From DATBAK01 sp038240075 (GTDB lineage Bacteria > Actinomycetota > Acidimicrobiia > IMCC26256 > PALSA-610), in contig JBBSEC010000007.1 in the NCBI GenBank assembly GCA_038240075.1, forward strand, positions 1 through 64,000: 64,000 nucleotides of DNA, read 5' to 3'. The notes under the pieces were generated by a model. That model did not search any database, had not been told where the DNA came from, and saw only the letters and a program-made list of their open reading frames with translations. Each line of letters begins with the position of its first letter. Within the stretch, counting starts at the first letter, position 1. Positions 15,992 through 24,445 of the stretch are shown here, in pieces. A program made the translations under genes and the position numbers.

Positions 15992-16101
15992 GGTGTCCTC
16001 CTAGACGAGCCTCGCGGCGCAGGATACGCGGCCTGGGAGCGGAGAGCCTGACATGGGGCTGAGACAGTGAACGCCCGGAGCGGTCGATCACCCAGGGGTT
16101 G

Positions 16102-16380
16102 TCAGGACGGGATACGAACGAAGGGATAACGCCCCTCGATGTACTCCCTGAAGAACGACCCCGAAGACCGCGACTGCACAAGTTCCTCGTACACGCGCAG
16201 CGGTACCAGCCGGTACAGGTAGATGCTTTGGTTGCGAAAGTGCAGCGTCAACTCGCTGCGGTCGTTGTCGTACTCCGCAATGCTGATCATCGATGACTTC
16301 GGCAGCTCCACTCGGGCCACGCGGTGAGTGAAGCAGGAAGGAAGTACGGCGCCACCATCGGAGCGCGGCACCGCGGTCAC
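16102..16380 (-). CDS. KTSC-domain protein
   Basis: A 92-residue protein whose second half is a KTSC domain: SMISIAEYDNDRSELTLHFR, then YLYRLVPLRVYEELVQSRSS and GSFFREYIEGRYPFVRI. The domain is small, beta-rich and found in phage and mobile-element proteins, where it may bind nucleic acid; its biochemical role is not established. GTG 16380 overlaps the integrase stop (GTGA), so it is translationally coupled to the recombinase, which suggests a role in the element's life cycle (inference). Confidence 0.82.
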   Translation of the reverse strand: MTAVPRSDGGAVLPSCFTHRVARVELPKSSMISIAEYDNDRSELTLHFRNQSIYLYRLVPLRVYEELVQSRSSGSFFREYIEGRYPFVRIPS

Positions 16381-17606
16381 TGCGCTCCGCCGTCGAGCGC
16401 GCGTCCGAACAGCTCGACGCTGCCGACGAGTTCGTCGTCGTGCACGTGGGTGTAAAGCTGCAGGGTCGTCGCGATGTCGCTGTGGCCGAGCAGCCGGCTC
16501 GTGAGTTCGGGTCGATTGCCGGATGATGCCAGCACCGTCGCCACGCCGTGGCGGAGTGAGTGGACGTGCACCCCGTCGAGGCCGACCGACTTCGCAATGC
16601 GCACGAGTGCGTGGCTGAACGACGACGGAACGATCGGAGTGCCGTCGCCGCGGTCACAGACCGTCTGTTCGTCGCCGGTCCGGATTCCCAATGCAAGCAG
16701 CCGCTGTCGCTGCTCGACCCGATGCTGCCGAAGGCGAACGACGACCTCGGGCAACAGCGGCACGACTCGCACCGACGACCGCGTCTTCGGCGGCAGCCAC
16801 CGAGGTTCGCCGTCGATGTAGTGCAGGCCTTCGGTGATCGAGATCGATCCGTGTTCGAGGTCAACCGACGACCAGCGCAGTCCGAGTATCTCGCCACGGC
16901 GTGCCCCCGTCGTCGCGCACAGCAGCGTCGGCATCTCCCACGCGGTCCCAACGGTGGCATCGATGAGGGTGCGCAGCTCCGCCGCGGTTGGCGTCCGGTG
17001 TTCGGGCTTCTGCTTCGCTGGCGACTCGGTCCCGTGCACGGGGTTGATCGGGATCAGCTGCAGCTTCACGGCGTGCCCGAACATCGCGGAGCACGCGCTG
17101 CGTACATGGGCAACCGTGCGAGGTGACCTCTTGCTCCGGAGCGCGTCGAGCACATGCTGAATATGCGCTGGCCGAACCTTGACCAGCTCGAGGTGACCGA
17201 TGACTGGCTCTACGAACTGACGCATCTGCTGCTTGTAGGCGCGCACGGTGCCGTACCGCAATCGGCCCTGCTGCTCGATATGCGCCACCCACATCGCCGC
17301 GAACTCCCGCACCGTCGTCTTCTCGAAGTACGGATCGGCACCAGCATCGAGCCTCACGAGTTCGGCGCGCATTGCCTTGTGCGCGGCTGCCTTGGTTGAG
17401 AAGCCGCCTAGGTACTTTCGCCGCCGCTCGAGCGTCTCGACCAGAGCACCGCCGCACCCGCATGTCTCGATCGGGGCAGCCCCGTCGAGCCATGTTCGCT
17501 TGTCGCACGCTGCGCAGCGCTGCGCGGGGCGGCTTCCGCAGTCGACCGTGTACTCCCATCCGCAGAGCTTGCCGCGCGCCGTCCGCTGTCGGACTGAGCC
17601 CCTCAT
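16377..17606 (-). CDS. int: Tyrosine site-specific recombinase (integrase)
   Basis: A roughly 409-residue integrase. An N-terminal zinc-ribbon-like region has CAACDKRTW and ETCGCGG cysteine pairs, followed by an arm-binding segment (RRRKYLGGFSTKAAAHKAMR), a SAM-like core-binding domain (TTVREFAAMWVAHIEQQGRL) and a catalytic domain with all key residues visible: Arg in TGARRGEIL, Lys in PKTRSSVR, HSLRH (H-x-x-R), LLGHSDIATT (second His) and Tyr in LQLYTH. It should integrate and excise the island at tRNA-Arg. It is 4 kb from the left att, with the methylase cassette between, which is unusual. ATG 17606 is chosen; a longer start at 17651 exists. Confidence 0.95.
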   Translation of the reverse strand: MRGSVRQRTARGKLCGWEYTVDCGSRPAQRCAACDKRTWLDGAAPIETCGCGGALVETLERRRKYLGGFSTKAAAHKAMRAELVRLDAGADPYFEKTTVREFAAMWVAHIEQQGRLRYGTVRAYKQQMRQFVEPVIGHLELVKVRPAHIQHVLDALRSKRSPRTVAHVRSACSAMFGHAVKLQLIPINPVHGTESPAKQKPEHRTPTAAELRTLIDATVGTAWEMPTLLCATTGARRGEILGLRWSSVDLEHGSISITEGLHYIDGEPRWLPPKTRSSVRVVPLLPEVVVRLRQHRVEQRQRLLALGIRTGDEQTVCDRGDGTPIVPSSFSHALVRIAKSVGLDGVHVHSLRHGVATVLASSGNRPELTSRLLGHSDIATTLQLYTHVHDDELVGSVELFGRALDGGAQ

Positions 17607-17730
17607 CGGGCGACCGCCCAGCACGCGCACGTCGGAATCACCGCAGCGCACCGGGCCAGCGCGATGGAGCAGCAGAACTCGGGACTCTTTCGTTCAATTG
17701 GCGTCCGACTGTATTTGGACAAATAAGCAG

Positions 17731-18000
17731 TCATTGCGACGTCCATTTTACCCTATGAGAACAGTCTTCCGCGGTGTGCATTGGCAGCCCGAGCCACGCG
17801 CGGAGAGCGGGCACAGGGACGAGTAGGCGCCGACCGATTCGTCGAACAGGGAGCTCACCGCTCCGAGCCGCCTCGTAGGCCGCACTGCGCCCGATCCCGA
17901 GGATCGTGGCGGCTTCCTCGACGGTGATGGTGAGTTTGGTGTCGAGCAGCTCACGAGACGCCGTGGAGGGCTCCCGGGGTGCACTGTGGCCGTTCCTCAT
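17731..18000 (-). CDS. xis: Excisionase-type winged HTH protein
   Basis: An 89-residue protein with a complete HTH_17 domain: LTITVEEAATILGIGRSAAY, then EAARSGELPVRRIGRRLLVP. It should bind near the att site to bias the integrase toward excision, or regulate the element. Its ATG overlaps the primase stop (ATGA) and the integrase follows 80-120 bases downstream, giving the primase-xis-int order common in actinomycete integrative elements. The short xis-int gap is notably A/T-rich. Confidence 0.88.
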   Translation of the reverse strand: MRNGHSAPREPSTASRELLDTKLTITVEEAATILGIGRSAAYEAARSGELPVRRIGRRLLVPVPALRAWLGLPMHTAEDCSHRVKWTSQ

Positions 18001-20513
18001 CGTTCGCGACCGTCTTCGCCCAGACCGAGGTCGGCGCGTCGTGGTTGCTCCGCGCTCGCGGGCGCCTGCTCAGTGCCTTCCCATCCATCGGGGCTGCCGG
18101 CACGGGAGTTGTCACCGGGCGTCACGCCGTCACACTCGGTGCTGTCGGGCGTGACGGGCTCGGGCTCGGTGACGAGCGCGGGCGTCACGTATTCAGAATG
18201 CGCGCCGGGTTCGAGCGGTGGTGGTGACGCGGTGACGATCGGTGACGGGGTTGGCTCGGCCGCTGCGGCCGGTAAGTACCGCGTGAAGGCGTCCTGCAGG
18301 TCCTCGAGTCGGTAGCCGCGCACCTGCTTTCCGTTGGGGCCGTCGGGTCGAATCTGGCGCGGGCGGATGCCGTAGGGGCGCAGCCGCCAGGCGAGCTTGC
18401 TCGCCGTGAGGTCGAACTGCTCCCATGGCGATTCCGGAAGCCGATGGAGCCGCCGAACCAAGTCGTCTGAGGATGCCTCGCTGACCGCGCATTCGGTGAA
18501 GATTGCCCTGATGTCGACAAGGAGCCTCGTCTCGTGCGAGAGTTCGGAGGCAGTCGCGTCGGCATCGGCGGCGAATGCAATTGCCGCGGCGCGAGCTCGG
18601 GCGGGCCACTCGCGACCGGCGATGTCCGCGGTCGCGACGATTGGTTCCCAGGTGTCGGCCGCGCGGTCCTCGAGCGGCATGTCCGGCTCAAGGCGTTCGA
18701 GGTCATCTAGTTCGGCGTGAACCGCAGTGTGGAGTTCCCGTCCGAGGTCCCGAAGTGGGCCGGCGTCGCGACGGTGCCGATAGCTGTCGACGGGTTCGTG
18801 AGGCGCCCGTCTGCGAAGGGTGATGTTGATGGCTCGGTCGGTGATCGTGTCGGGGATGACATCGCCGATCGCGGCGAGCGCCGCCATCGCGAATGTCGGG
18901 AAATTGGTGGGTGTCTGCTTCGGCCCCACGCAGCGAAGTGTGCCGCGGTTCTGCTGGAACCCGGCGTTGAGCAGGCCGCGGAGCTCTTCGGTGTTGTCGG
19001 CAGTCTTCCTTCCGAAGATGGAGTCGGCCTCGTCGAGGATGAGCGTGGGCGGGTCGTCGGCGTCGATGGATCGGAAGATCGCCGCGACCGTCGCGTTCAC
19101 GCTCATCAGCGGCCGGTGACACGTCAACTCGATGAGGTCAAGGAGCCGCGATTTGCCACAGCGCTTCTCGGGGCTCTTGATGACGAGGCGGGTCGCGTGT
19201 TGCAGGACGGTCTGCGCGTGGGTTGCGGCGATCCAGAGCGTGATCGCGTAGGCCGCGTGCTGATCCTGAAACACGACGAAGCGGCGCAGGGTCGCGTGGA
19301 CGTCGTCGAGGATGTCGCAGAGGGGGCGAGTCTCTTCAGCGTGCTCCGCGCCCGCGCCCAGGTGCGCTGTGTCGCCGACGGTGGTACCGCAGATCGGCGC
19401 CAGTCGAAGATACGCGGGGACGGTCCCGAAGCCTTGTTCGGCCAGCCATCGCTTCGCGGCACCGACATCGCGGTCGAACGCGATGTGGGCGAGGAACTTG
19501 CCGAGGTGGTAGCTGCGGTTCCCGTCCAGTTCCGGGATGGCATCGGACCACGCGCGCGCGTCGGAACGCCCTCGACCTCCGAGGGTGACGGACTGTTCAC
19601 TCGTCCCGTCGGGCCGGAGCAAGTCGACCTTGTCGTCGTCCTGATCGACGATCGTCCACCGGAGCGTCACTGCCTTATCCGCGACGAGAGCCCGGCCGCG
19701 AGCGCCGGACAGTTCGAGAACGTCGAAGGGGTCCGTCGAGTCAGGACGCGGAGGTTGCCACGGCGTGCTCGCATCTGCAGGTTCGATGTCGGTGAGCAGG
19801 TCGGCGAGTTCGCGCGCGTCGTACGTGCAGAATGATGGTGGCGTCCAATATTCGACGGGGGCGCCGTTCATCCCGGGTTTGTGGTTGCGGGTTCCGACGA
19901 TGCGCAACACGCGGGCGGCGTCGAAGACGTTGTCGAGATGCCATCCGTACTGCGCGTAGCGGTCGATCCAGTAGGCGCCCCACCGGTTGAGCAACGCGAG
20001 CCCCTCTTCCCGTTCGAGCGGATCGCGAAGTAACCAGACTGCCTGCAAGCCGCCGCCCGTCGCGACGATGTACGACGCGGGCGGGAAGCACTCGATCGGC
20101 GCGAGCGCCGCCTCGATCGTCGGGGGCAGCGCGGCGGTGTTCTTGTGCGCGCCGAATGAGCAGTCGATGTCCAGCCAGAGCGCGCCGATGCAGCTGGCGT
20201 CGGCCCCGCCGCCGCGTGTGCCCAGATCGCGCTCGAGGGGAGTCATCCGCACAAAACCCTGCCGGAGTTCCCCGCCGACAAACGCGGCGATCCCGGCCGA
20301 GTCGGAGAGAAGGAAGGACTTCTCCCTCCAGCTCCCTTGCTCGCCGGGCGTGTTCGTCGCGATCCCGATCCACGGTTCCGGCTCGATCCGATCGAACAGG
20401 GCGTCGATCTGAGAACGCCACCGCGGCGGTGCCCCGTCCGCCTCGGTCATGTCGCGAGCGACGGCGTCGCCGGCGCCCGGGTCTTCGATTCCGTGTGCTT
20501 CTGCGCTGCTCAT
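17997..20513 (-). CDS. Mobile-element primase-helicase with DUF3631 C-terminus
   Basis: An 838-residue replication protein. The N-terminal third resembles an archaeo-eukaryotic-type primase: IGALWLDIDCSFGAHKN (D-x-D metal site), IVATGGGLQAVWLL, and VLRIVGTRNHKPG. The middle is a P-loop ATPase with Walker A IKSPEKRCGKSRLLDLIE and Walker B PTLILDEADSIFG. The C-terminal 220 residues (DTWEPIVATADIAGREWPAR, then SKLAWRLRPYGIRPRQIRPD) are DUF3631. This is the likely initiator of element replication. ATG 20513 follows AGGAAG; longer in-frame sequence is antisense of the next gene. It is coupled to the excisionase. Confidence 0.88.
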   Translation of the reverse strand: MSSAEAHGIEDPGAGDAVARDMTEADGAPPRWRSQIDALFDRIEPEPWIGIATNTPGEQGSWREKSFLLSDSAGIAAFVGGELRQGFVRMTPLERDLGTRGGGADASCIGALWLDIDCSFGAHKNTAALPPTIEAALAPIECFPPASYIVATGGGLQAVWLLRDPLEREEGLALLNRWGAYWIDRYAQYGWHLDNVFDAARVLRIVGTRNHKPGMNGAPVEYWTPPSFCTYDARELADLLTDIEPADASTPWQPPRPDSTDPFDVLELSGARGRALVADKAVTLRWTIVDQDDDKVDLLRPDGTSEQSVTLGGRGRSDARAWSDAIPELDGNRSYHLGKFLAHIAFDRDVGAAKRWLAEQGFGTVPAYLRLAPICGTTVGDTAHLGAGAEHAEETRPLCDILDDVHATLRRFVVFQDQHAAYAITLWIAATHAQTVLQHATRLVIKSPEKRCGKSRLLDLIELTCHRPLMSVNATVAAIFRSIDADDPPTLILDEADSIFGRKTADNTEELRGLLNAGFQQNRGTLRCVGPKQTPTNFPTFAMAALAAIGDVIPDTITDRAINITLRRRAPHEPVDSYRHRRDAGPLRDLGRELHTAVHAELDDLERLEPDMPLEDRAADTWEPIVATADIAGREWPARARAAAIAFAADADATASELSHETRLLVDIRAIFTECAVSEASSDDLVRRLHRLPESPWEQFDLTASKLAWRLRPYGIRPRQIRPDGPNGKQVRGYRLEDLQDAFTRYLPAAAAEPTPSPIVTASPPPLEPGAHSEYVTPALVTEPEPVTPDSTECDGVTPGDNSRAGSPDGWEGTEQAPASAEQPRRADLGLGEDGRER

Positions 20514-20633
20514 ACTGATCTGCTTCCTGAAGCTCGGCCACGCTTGATGAGTGGCCCGGAGGATCAGCTTCAGGCCGGCGCGATAGCCTCGCCTACCCCA
20601 GTTCCGATGACGTTTCGATGACGCAGGTGCGAG

Positions 20634-21569
20634 ATGACAGGTAGACGCGGCAGCTCCCAGGCCGACGTGGAACGCGAGGCGCAACTCGCCGGGGTCGACC
20701 TCGACGTGGCGACGACGGGATCGTCTTGGCTGCGGCCGTCCGACGTCACCGTCAGCGACGGCTGGGTTCGGTGGCGGGAAAACCCCGGCGACCGTGGGAG
20801 GTGGATCAACGATCCGAAGCAGGAACTGCTGACGCCGTTCGCGGCATTGGCGAGCAGCGATGACCTCGAGCGAGACGTGGAGACGTTCGCCAGCCGTTGG
20901 GGCACGCTCGGCCTCTGCGAACACAACCTCCCCCACACGCACCGGGTCGGACATGGCCCGGCGCAGGTCGACAGCTGTCACGAGCAGGTCGACGGCGACT
21001 GGTTCGTCGAGCCGATCGAACCGTGGAGAGCGTTCGCGGGCGAGTTGGCGACGATGTTGAATGCTGTGGTCGGCATCCACACGCGAGAGCCCGTGCGGTC
21101 CGACGTATGGGCCCCGCTCGTAAGCGAGATAGCTCCCGGGTTGGTTCCGATGAGCGCGCCGCGAGGCGGAAGAGTGTCGATCCAAGAGGCCGTGAACCCC
21201 GACCGGTTGATCGGACCGATCAGGCTGGTTCTGCCCGATAAGGCCTTTGTCTCCTCGTTCTTTGACCGGTGGTTCGAACTCGGGAACGTTCGCCCGGCAG
21301 TCGAGTGGCTGCCATCACCGCGGCTCGGTTTCCGCGCGCGTACCCTCTTCGGCGCACTCGCGCTGCGTGCGGCGGTCGTGGCGACCGGGGCCAATCTGAA
21401 GATCTGCAACTACTGCAACGAGGCCTACGCGACGCAACGAGGCGAACATGCAACGACGCGATGCTGTGCCCGAGAGGCGTGCCGGTTGAAGCGCAGTGCT
21501 GACACCGCCAAGAGGCACCGCGCCAACCGCCCGACCTTGGGTTCGTCGGCAGCCGACGAACGCCTGTAG
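20634..21569 (+). CDS. Hypothetical protein with C-terminal CGNR-like zinc finger
   Basis: A 311-residue protein divergent from the primase gene. Most of it is not recognised (VRWRENPGDRGRWINDP, LTPFAALASSDDLERDVETF). Residues about 265-300 form a Cys4-type finger: CNYCNEAYATQ, then CCAREACRLKRSADTAKRHR, the arrangement seen at the end of CGNR-domain proteins. It may be a DNA-binding regulator controlling the shared 120-bp divergent promoter region. The first start, ATG 20634, lies close after a GATAGCCT-like -10 box and a weak GGTGCGAG. Confidence 0.65.
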   Translation: MTGRRGSSQADVEREAQLAGVDLDVATTGSSWLRPSDVTVSDGWVRWRENPGDRGRWINDPKQELLTPFAALASSDDLERDVETFASRWGTLGLCEHNLPHTHRVGHGPAQVDSCHEQVDGDWFVEPIEPWRAFAGELATMLNAVVGIHTREPVRSDVWAPLVSEIAPGLVPMSAPRGGRVSIQEAVNPDRLIGPIRLVLPDKAFVSSFFDRWFELGNVRPAVEWLPSPRLGFRARTLFGALALRAAVVATGANLKICNYCNEAYATQRGEHATTRCCAREACRLKRSADTAKRHRANRPTLGSSAADERL

Positions 21570-21746
21570 CTCAAGCTGGGTTCTGCATCGCGCGGGTGTC
21601 CCCGTATCAACCCTTCTCGATGCTGAGGCTGATCGACGCGCGCGGCTCGCGACCTACCGCGCATAGCGGGGATGACACGTACGGTTCACGCAGCGCGCTC
21701 GTCGTGCGACATCTCGTCACGGAACGCGCCGCCGTCGCATGAACAG

Positions 21747-21824
21747 CACAACACGAATTCCGAGTCGGCGTGTTGTGACCCTTGGAGCCGTCAGGCCGAC
21801 GTGACGCCGTGACGGGTCGTGACG
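21747..21824. other. Candidate replication origin: hairpin plus CGTGACG repeats
   Basis: A perfect 9-bp inverted repeat (CACAACACG 21747-21755 / CGTGTTGTG 21769-21777, 13-base loop) is followed by three CGTGACG direct repeats at 21800, 21808 and 21818. They lie in the 750-base gap 21570-22325, which otherwise holds no convincing gene, about 1.2 kb from the primase start. Structure plus iterons near an initiator gene suggests an origin, but this is inference. Confidence 0.35.
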
Positions 21825-22325
21825 CGCCCGGCGCTTCCCGCAGTTCGAAGGCGCCAACACGCGTGCGGCCCTACGCGGCCGCCCGTGCGGTGTTCGCGAG
21901 CGCAGCCGCGGACGTCCCCGCGCCGCTCGGCTGAGCCCGTAGGCCGTCACGATGCGATCCAGGCGTCACCGATCGCGAAGCAACCGCATGGATCTTGCCG
22001 TGGAGACAATCCGCAGGTGGCGACTCGGCATCGGGCCGACCTCGCCGGCTGCTTCCGCGATTCGACGCGCACGCAATTGAAGGTGCCCAGAGCCTCATTC
22101 CCCGACTACAGCAAACCCGGGGTTCCGTCCTTGCCTCCCTCGAGATCTCTCGGGTTGCCGGGACCACGGGACCGTCTGAAATTCCGGAATTCAACCCGGG
22201 GCCACGGAGAGGTCTCTCCGGGCACACCGCTCGCGATGGCGCCAGGCGGTTCGGCCGCACTAAAGACCCCGGCGCTCGGACCGAAGTGACTAACAATCGT
22301 GAGGATCGCGAAGGAGCGCCGGTCG

Positions 22326-22874
22326 ATGCCGTCTTTTGAGAAGCCCGCGCCACCGCCATCCATCCCGCCCGCCGTCGATCTTCTGGCCGCGCAAGCCATG
22401 GGCCTCGCCTTTAGGTCAGCCATCCGTCGCGGAGAAGTCGCACCTCCAGCGTTTCTCTGGATCAATCGCTACGCCGAAGAAGACCCGGACATGCGTACTG
22501 AGACCACCACGGAGGAGTGGTCGCGCTACACACCAGAGGTCGCTGCCAGACAACGCGCAGAGCTTGCCACACTCCTCCAAATCTTCCAAGAGCGCAGCGC
22601 CGTGACATTGCCCGAAATACTGGCCGCCGAGGAGTGTGTGACGGTCACGCTCACGTTAGAAACCGTGCGCCTCGCCCGCCTGATCTTGGAAAGCGCGTCG
22701 GTAGACGCGCGCCGCAACTGGGAGTCGGCTGTTTCGCCGGACCCAGAATGGCGCCCGTCCGCGTACATCGAAGGTCAGGACCAGGTGGAAGTCGTCGTTT
22801 GCGAAGCGATCTGCACCGGCATACGCGAGCAAGTTGAGACGTCATTTAACGCGCGCCGCATTCCGAGGGCCTGA
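22326..22874 (+). CDS. Hypothetical protein, 182 residues
   Basis: Not recognised. Soluble and acidic, with a proline-rich N-terminus (FEKPAPPPSIPPAVDLLAAQ) and long amphipathic helices (EEWSRYTPEVAARQRAELAT, LLQIFQERSAVTLPEILAAE, VTVTLTLETVRLARLILESA). ATG 22326 is chosen because an AAGGAG lies 9 bases upstream. It looks like a cargo gene of the island and has no visible link with its neighbours. Confidence 0.6.
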   Translation: MPSFEKPAPPPSIPPAVDLLAAQAMGLAFRSAIRRGEVAPPAFLWINRYAEEDPDMRTETTTEEWSRYTPEVAARQRAELATLLQIFQERSAVTLPEILAAEECVTVTLTLETVRLARLILESASVDARRNWESAVSPDPEWRPSAYIEGQDQVEVVVCEAICTGIREQVETSFNARRIPRA

Positions 22875-23039
22875 CGATGAATCCAACAACCGCCCCGACG
22901 TGGTGGTCGCTTTTGCGCTCATGGAACTCGACCGCATCGCGAACGAAGTGCACGGCATACCCTGGGCCGGGTGACGCAGCCTGCCAGCAATCACACGTCC
23001 ACCATCCACTCCAAGGTCGCCGCCATGAACTCCTCCGAC

Positions 23040-23085
23040 GTCGACCGACTCTTACCAGGCACGCGCTGAAAACACGGCGCCCTGT
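23040..23085 (+). repeat. 46-bp imperfect repeat, copy 1 (remnant of a gene 3' end)
   Basis: It matches 24152-24197 at 40 of 46 positions. Copy 2 is the end of the secreted-protein gene (…FDQLLPGAC-stop plus trailer). Copy 1 similarly reads …VDRLLPGTR-stop, so it appears to be the surviving tail of a tandem paralogue whose body has been lost. Confidence 0.55.
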
Positions 23086-23116
23086 GTCGAAAGACGTGCC
23101 CGGCCGAAACTCGGCT

Positions 23117-24181
23117 ATGCCACGTGGGGCGCGCTTGCGGAGCGCCTTCGCAGCGGAGCTTGTGTGCGTCGCAATATTCGGGCTCGCCACGTGCTCCGAC
23201 GCGTCATCGCGCCCTGCTCGACCGAGCGGATCCGCGGTATGTGATGACAAGACCGGCGACGTGGTATCGGATCTGCACACCGAGCCCCTCACGCCCACCA
23301 TCGGCGCTGCCTGGGAGGACATCCTCGACGCACGACTGGTTAGCGATGGCACGCAGTTGACGACAACCGTGACGGTCTCCGGTGATCTGCCTCCTCGAAC
23401 GTCAGAAGCCGCCTTTGCTCCAGAGCTGTCCATCTATGACCGTGCAACGGGTCGGTTGCTGTGGGGGATCAATGGGAATTCCCAGACGCAAAAGGCGACC
23501 GTCATCGACTTCCGTCGCCTTGGTACTTCGGCAGGACACGACGTTTCGACACTCCCTGGTAGTCGAATCCAAGTGTCCGGCGCGACGGTTTCGATGAGTG
23601 TGCCTTGGTCAGCATTACGTGACAGTCCCAAGGATATGCGGACGGGCTTCCTGTGGTCGGTCTACCTCTCGTCAACTGCGGGCGCAGTGGCAGCTCCGGG
23701 CGCACTCGGTACGTTTCAGAACGACAGCGATTCCTGTCCCGACATCGGCCGACCGGGAGACCCTGTACAGCCGGTCAGCCTCGCGGCCTTCCCACTGTCG
23801 GCCAACACGACAACGACGAATTCCGCGGCGACCACCTCGACAACGCTCGAACTCACCACGTCATCGACCGGGGTGACGCAAGAGTTGCCGGGCGCAGTTG
23901 GGGTCGCGCCGTGCTCGCTCGCGGCGATCGAAATGGCACTCCTACGCGCTCCCGACTACGCGCACGACGTTCAAGCACCCCACACCTTCTCGCATCTGCG
24001 TTGTCTGCAGGGATGGGCCGTAGCGGATTGGAACTCTGTTCCACCGAGCCAAGGCGACGCAGTAATCCTGCGTGCGCAGTCCGGCGTCTGGGTGCCCGTC
24101 GATGAAGGCACTTCTATATGCGCTATTGACATCGGGATGCCGCAGAGTGTGTTCGACCAACTCTTACCGGGCGCGTGCTGA
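23117..24181 (+). CDS. Secreted, probably lipid-anchored hypothetical protein
   Basis: About 354 residues from ATG 23117. A signal peptide (LRSAFAAELVCVAIFGLATC) ends in a Cys that could be a lipobox, though Thr at -1 is unusual. The mature part has a beta-sandwich-like region (ELSIYDRATGRLLWGINGNS, then RIQVSGATVSMSVPWSALRD), which resembles a choice-of-anchor/CBM9-like fold. A Ser/Thr-rich linker (TTTTNSAATTSTTLELTTSS) follows, and then a C-terminal module with four Cys (VAPCSLAAIEMAL, HLRCLQGWAVADW, TSICAID, LLPGAC) that recalls small secreted domains of actinobacteria. The in-frame upstream extension to 22877 lacks coding character. The substrate is unknown. Confidence 0.7.
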   Translation: MPRGARLRSAFAAELVCVAIFGLATCSDASSRPARPSGSAVCDDKTGDVVSDLHTEPLTPTIGAAWEDILDARLVSDGTQLTTTVTVSGDLPPRTSEAAFAPELSIYDRATGRLLWGINGNSQTQKATVIDFRRLGTSAGHDVSTLPGSRIQVSGATVSMSVPWSALRDSPKDMRTGFLWSVYLSSTAGAVAAPGALGTFQNDSDSCPDIGRPGDPVQPVSLAAFPLSANTTTTNSAATTSTTLELTTSSTGVTQELPGAVGVAPCSLAAIEMALLRAPDYAHDVQAPHTFSHLRCLQGWAVADWNSVPPSQGDAVILRAQSGVWVPVDEGTSICAIDIGMPQSVFDQLLPGAC

Positions 24182-24197
24182 AAACACCGCGCCCTGT
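24152..24197 (+). repeat. 46-bp imperfect repeat, copy 2, with 7-bp hairpin
   Basis: It covers the last codons and trailer of the secreted-protein gene. GGGCGCG (24169-24175) and CGCGCCC (24188-24194) can pair around the stop codon and could act as a weak terminator. The stretch from here to 24445 contains no convincing gene. Confidence 0.5.
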
Positions 24198-24445
24198 TGG
24201 TGCTCGTCCTGGTCGGCCCCAGTAGGTGACGCCCCGTCGTCCGTACCTACGGCTCTACTCATCCTGCGCTCGGTGGCTGTCGCGGAACGTCACATCGTCA
24301 CAGGGGAGGGTCGACGTAATGATGCGCCAGCACGCCGTGACGATTCAGTCGTTCGATCACCGTGTCGACCCAGTGATCACGCCCGTCAAGTCAGCCCAGG
24401 CGCCCGTGAGGCCAGGAAGCCCGCTGGCAAATGCCTCCCGCTTGG

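Noticed and set aside
21871..22359. Overlapping open frames on both strands in the 21.6-22.3 kb gap
   Set aside because: Several mutually overlapping frames of similar length with no motif, no ribosome site and mixed composition; treated as non-coding.
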